Below are positions 63,443 to 64,000 of a DNA stretch of 64,000 nt, one piece after another; the first letter of the stretch is position 1; every line of letters begins with the position of its first letter. Source of the stretch: Achromobacter xylosoxidans (GTDB taxonomy: Bacteria > Pseudomonadota > Gammaproteobacteria > Burkholderiales > Burkholderiaceae_B); the NCBI RefSeq assembly GCF_014490035.1, contig NZ_CP061008.1:4898001-4962000 (forward strand). The letters run 5' to 3'. The notes under the pieces are model-generated. The model was given only the letters and a program-made list of their open reading frames with translations, was not told where the DNA came from and did not search any database. A program made the position numbers and the translations under genes.

Positions 63443-63654
63443 CATGCAAGGCATGCGGGTGCTTCCCGATTGCCTTTTCCGGCTGATGCCGGCAGTTGCG
63501 GCCAGTACCATCCGCCGCCACTGATCCCCGCACCGGCGCCTTTCGGCCCCGATGCTCTGCCCGGCGCTCCGGCCGGCGCACCCCTGACCTTTTTTTAGAC
63601 CGCCCACAACGCCGCCCGCGCGCCGCCATCCCGCGCCGCGCCAGAGGAATGCCT

Positions 63655-64000
63655 ATGCTATTGCCCATCCTGTTACTTTCCGCCGCCGGCTTCACCATCC
63701 TGACGACAGAGTTCCTGATCATCGGGCTGCTGCCCGGCCTGGCCCGCGACCTGGACGTCACCGTGTCCCAGGCCGGCCTGCTGGTATCGCTGTTCGCCTT
63801 CACGGTGGCGGCGACCGGTCCGCTGCTCACGGCGCTCATGGCCAATATCGAGCGCAAGCGGCTGTTCATCGGCGTGCTGGTGCTGTTCGGCCTGTCCAAC
63901 GCCCTGGCGGCCGTCGCGCCGAACATCTGGGTCATGGCCGTGGCTCGCCTCGTCCCTGCCCTGGCTCTGCCCGTATTCTGGTCGCTGGCCAGCGCCACGG
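63655..64000 (+). CDS. MFS transporter, N-terminal part (3' end outside window)
   Basis: Start of a major facilitator exporter of the drug/sugar efflux group (DHA1, AraJ/NepI-like). The 115 visible residues have four hydrophobic helices and the group's signature: FTILTTEFLIIGLLPGLARDL in helix 1 and its loop (given by ends), VSQAGLLVSLFAFTVAATGPLL in helix 2 (given by ends), then a loop ANIERKR in place of the usual DR(F)GRR motif. AGAGGAAT before the ATG is the ribosome site. The frame runs open into the window edge. Confidence 0.82.
   Translation, partial: MLLPILLLSAAGFTILTTEFLIIGLLPGLARDLDVTVSQAGLLVSLFAFTVAATGPLLTALMANIERKRLFIGVLVLFGLSNALAAVAPNIWVMAVARLVPALALPVFWSLASAT

Noticed and set aside
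1..64000. tRNA, rRNA, CRISPR array, prophage or transposase
   Set aside because: Reading through the intergenic regions gave no cloverleaf ends with CCA-type structure, no regular spaced repeats and no recombinase or transposase domain; a covariance-model scan would be needed to exclude small RNAs.

Overview
The window comes from a GC-rich betaproteobacterium of the family Alcaligenaceae, most likely Achromobacter or a close relative of Bordetella. The evidence is the short barrel-less OmpA, two Bug/TctC-type solute receptors, the run gyrA-serC-pheA-hisC-tyrA-aroA-cmk-rpsA-ihfB, and Gln at GyrA position 83. It reads as ordinary chromosome: no rRNA, tRNA, CRISPR, prophage, transposase or broken gene was seen. 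Genes are partial only at the two ends (a MATE transporter on the left, an MFS transporter on the right).

Left part, 1-10 kb: the end of a MATE efflux gene, two copies of a 51-bp GC-rich repeat, then a phenylacetate operon on the minus strand, read paaA-B-C-D-E-N-G-I-K. The repressor gene paaX diverges from it. The paa promoter has a consensus -35 box and lies beside paired 14-bp direct repeats. A multi-hairpin intergenic element separates paaA from paaB.

10-15 kb: nnrE, then an operon of an AtuA-like protein, a DUF4387 protein and a Bug receptor. It sits behind a near-perfect sigma-54 promoter with palindromic upstream sites, and a sigma-54 enhancer-binding protein lies convergent at its end. 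This is the best candidate here for a poorly described regulated system.

15-22 kb: orn, an M48 protease, rsgA, a NUDIX CoA pyrophosphatase, rplS (not preceded by trmD), an EamA transporter, a small membrane protein and a radical SAM protein. A textbook LexA (SOS) box overlaps the radical SAM promoter.

22-29 kb: a complete sulfate uptake and reduction operon, sbp-cysT-cysW-cysA-cysH-cysD-cysN. 29-41 kb: a 1-Cys peroxiredoxin, an acyl-CoA dehydrogenase, an aspartate decarboxylase (with a histone-H1-like tail) between two AspT-type antiporters, etfBA with a deacetylase-family gene, and mltB. 41-45 kb: a cyclase-family hydrolase divergent from an IclR-Bug pair, then cysM and comEA.

45-61 kb: envelope and core genes on the minus strand: hldD, hldE kinase, lapB, lapA, ihfB, rpsA, cmk, aroA, tyrA, hisC, pheA, serC, gyrA. 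61-64 kb: ompA with its promoter and terminator, ubiG-gph and the start of an MFS exporter. Most starts given here were placed by Shine-Dalgarno position, overlap with the upstream gene, and family length; no search was run.
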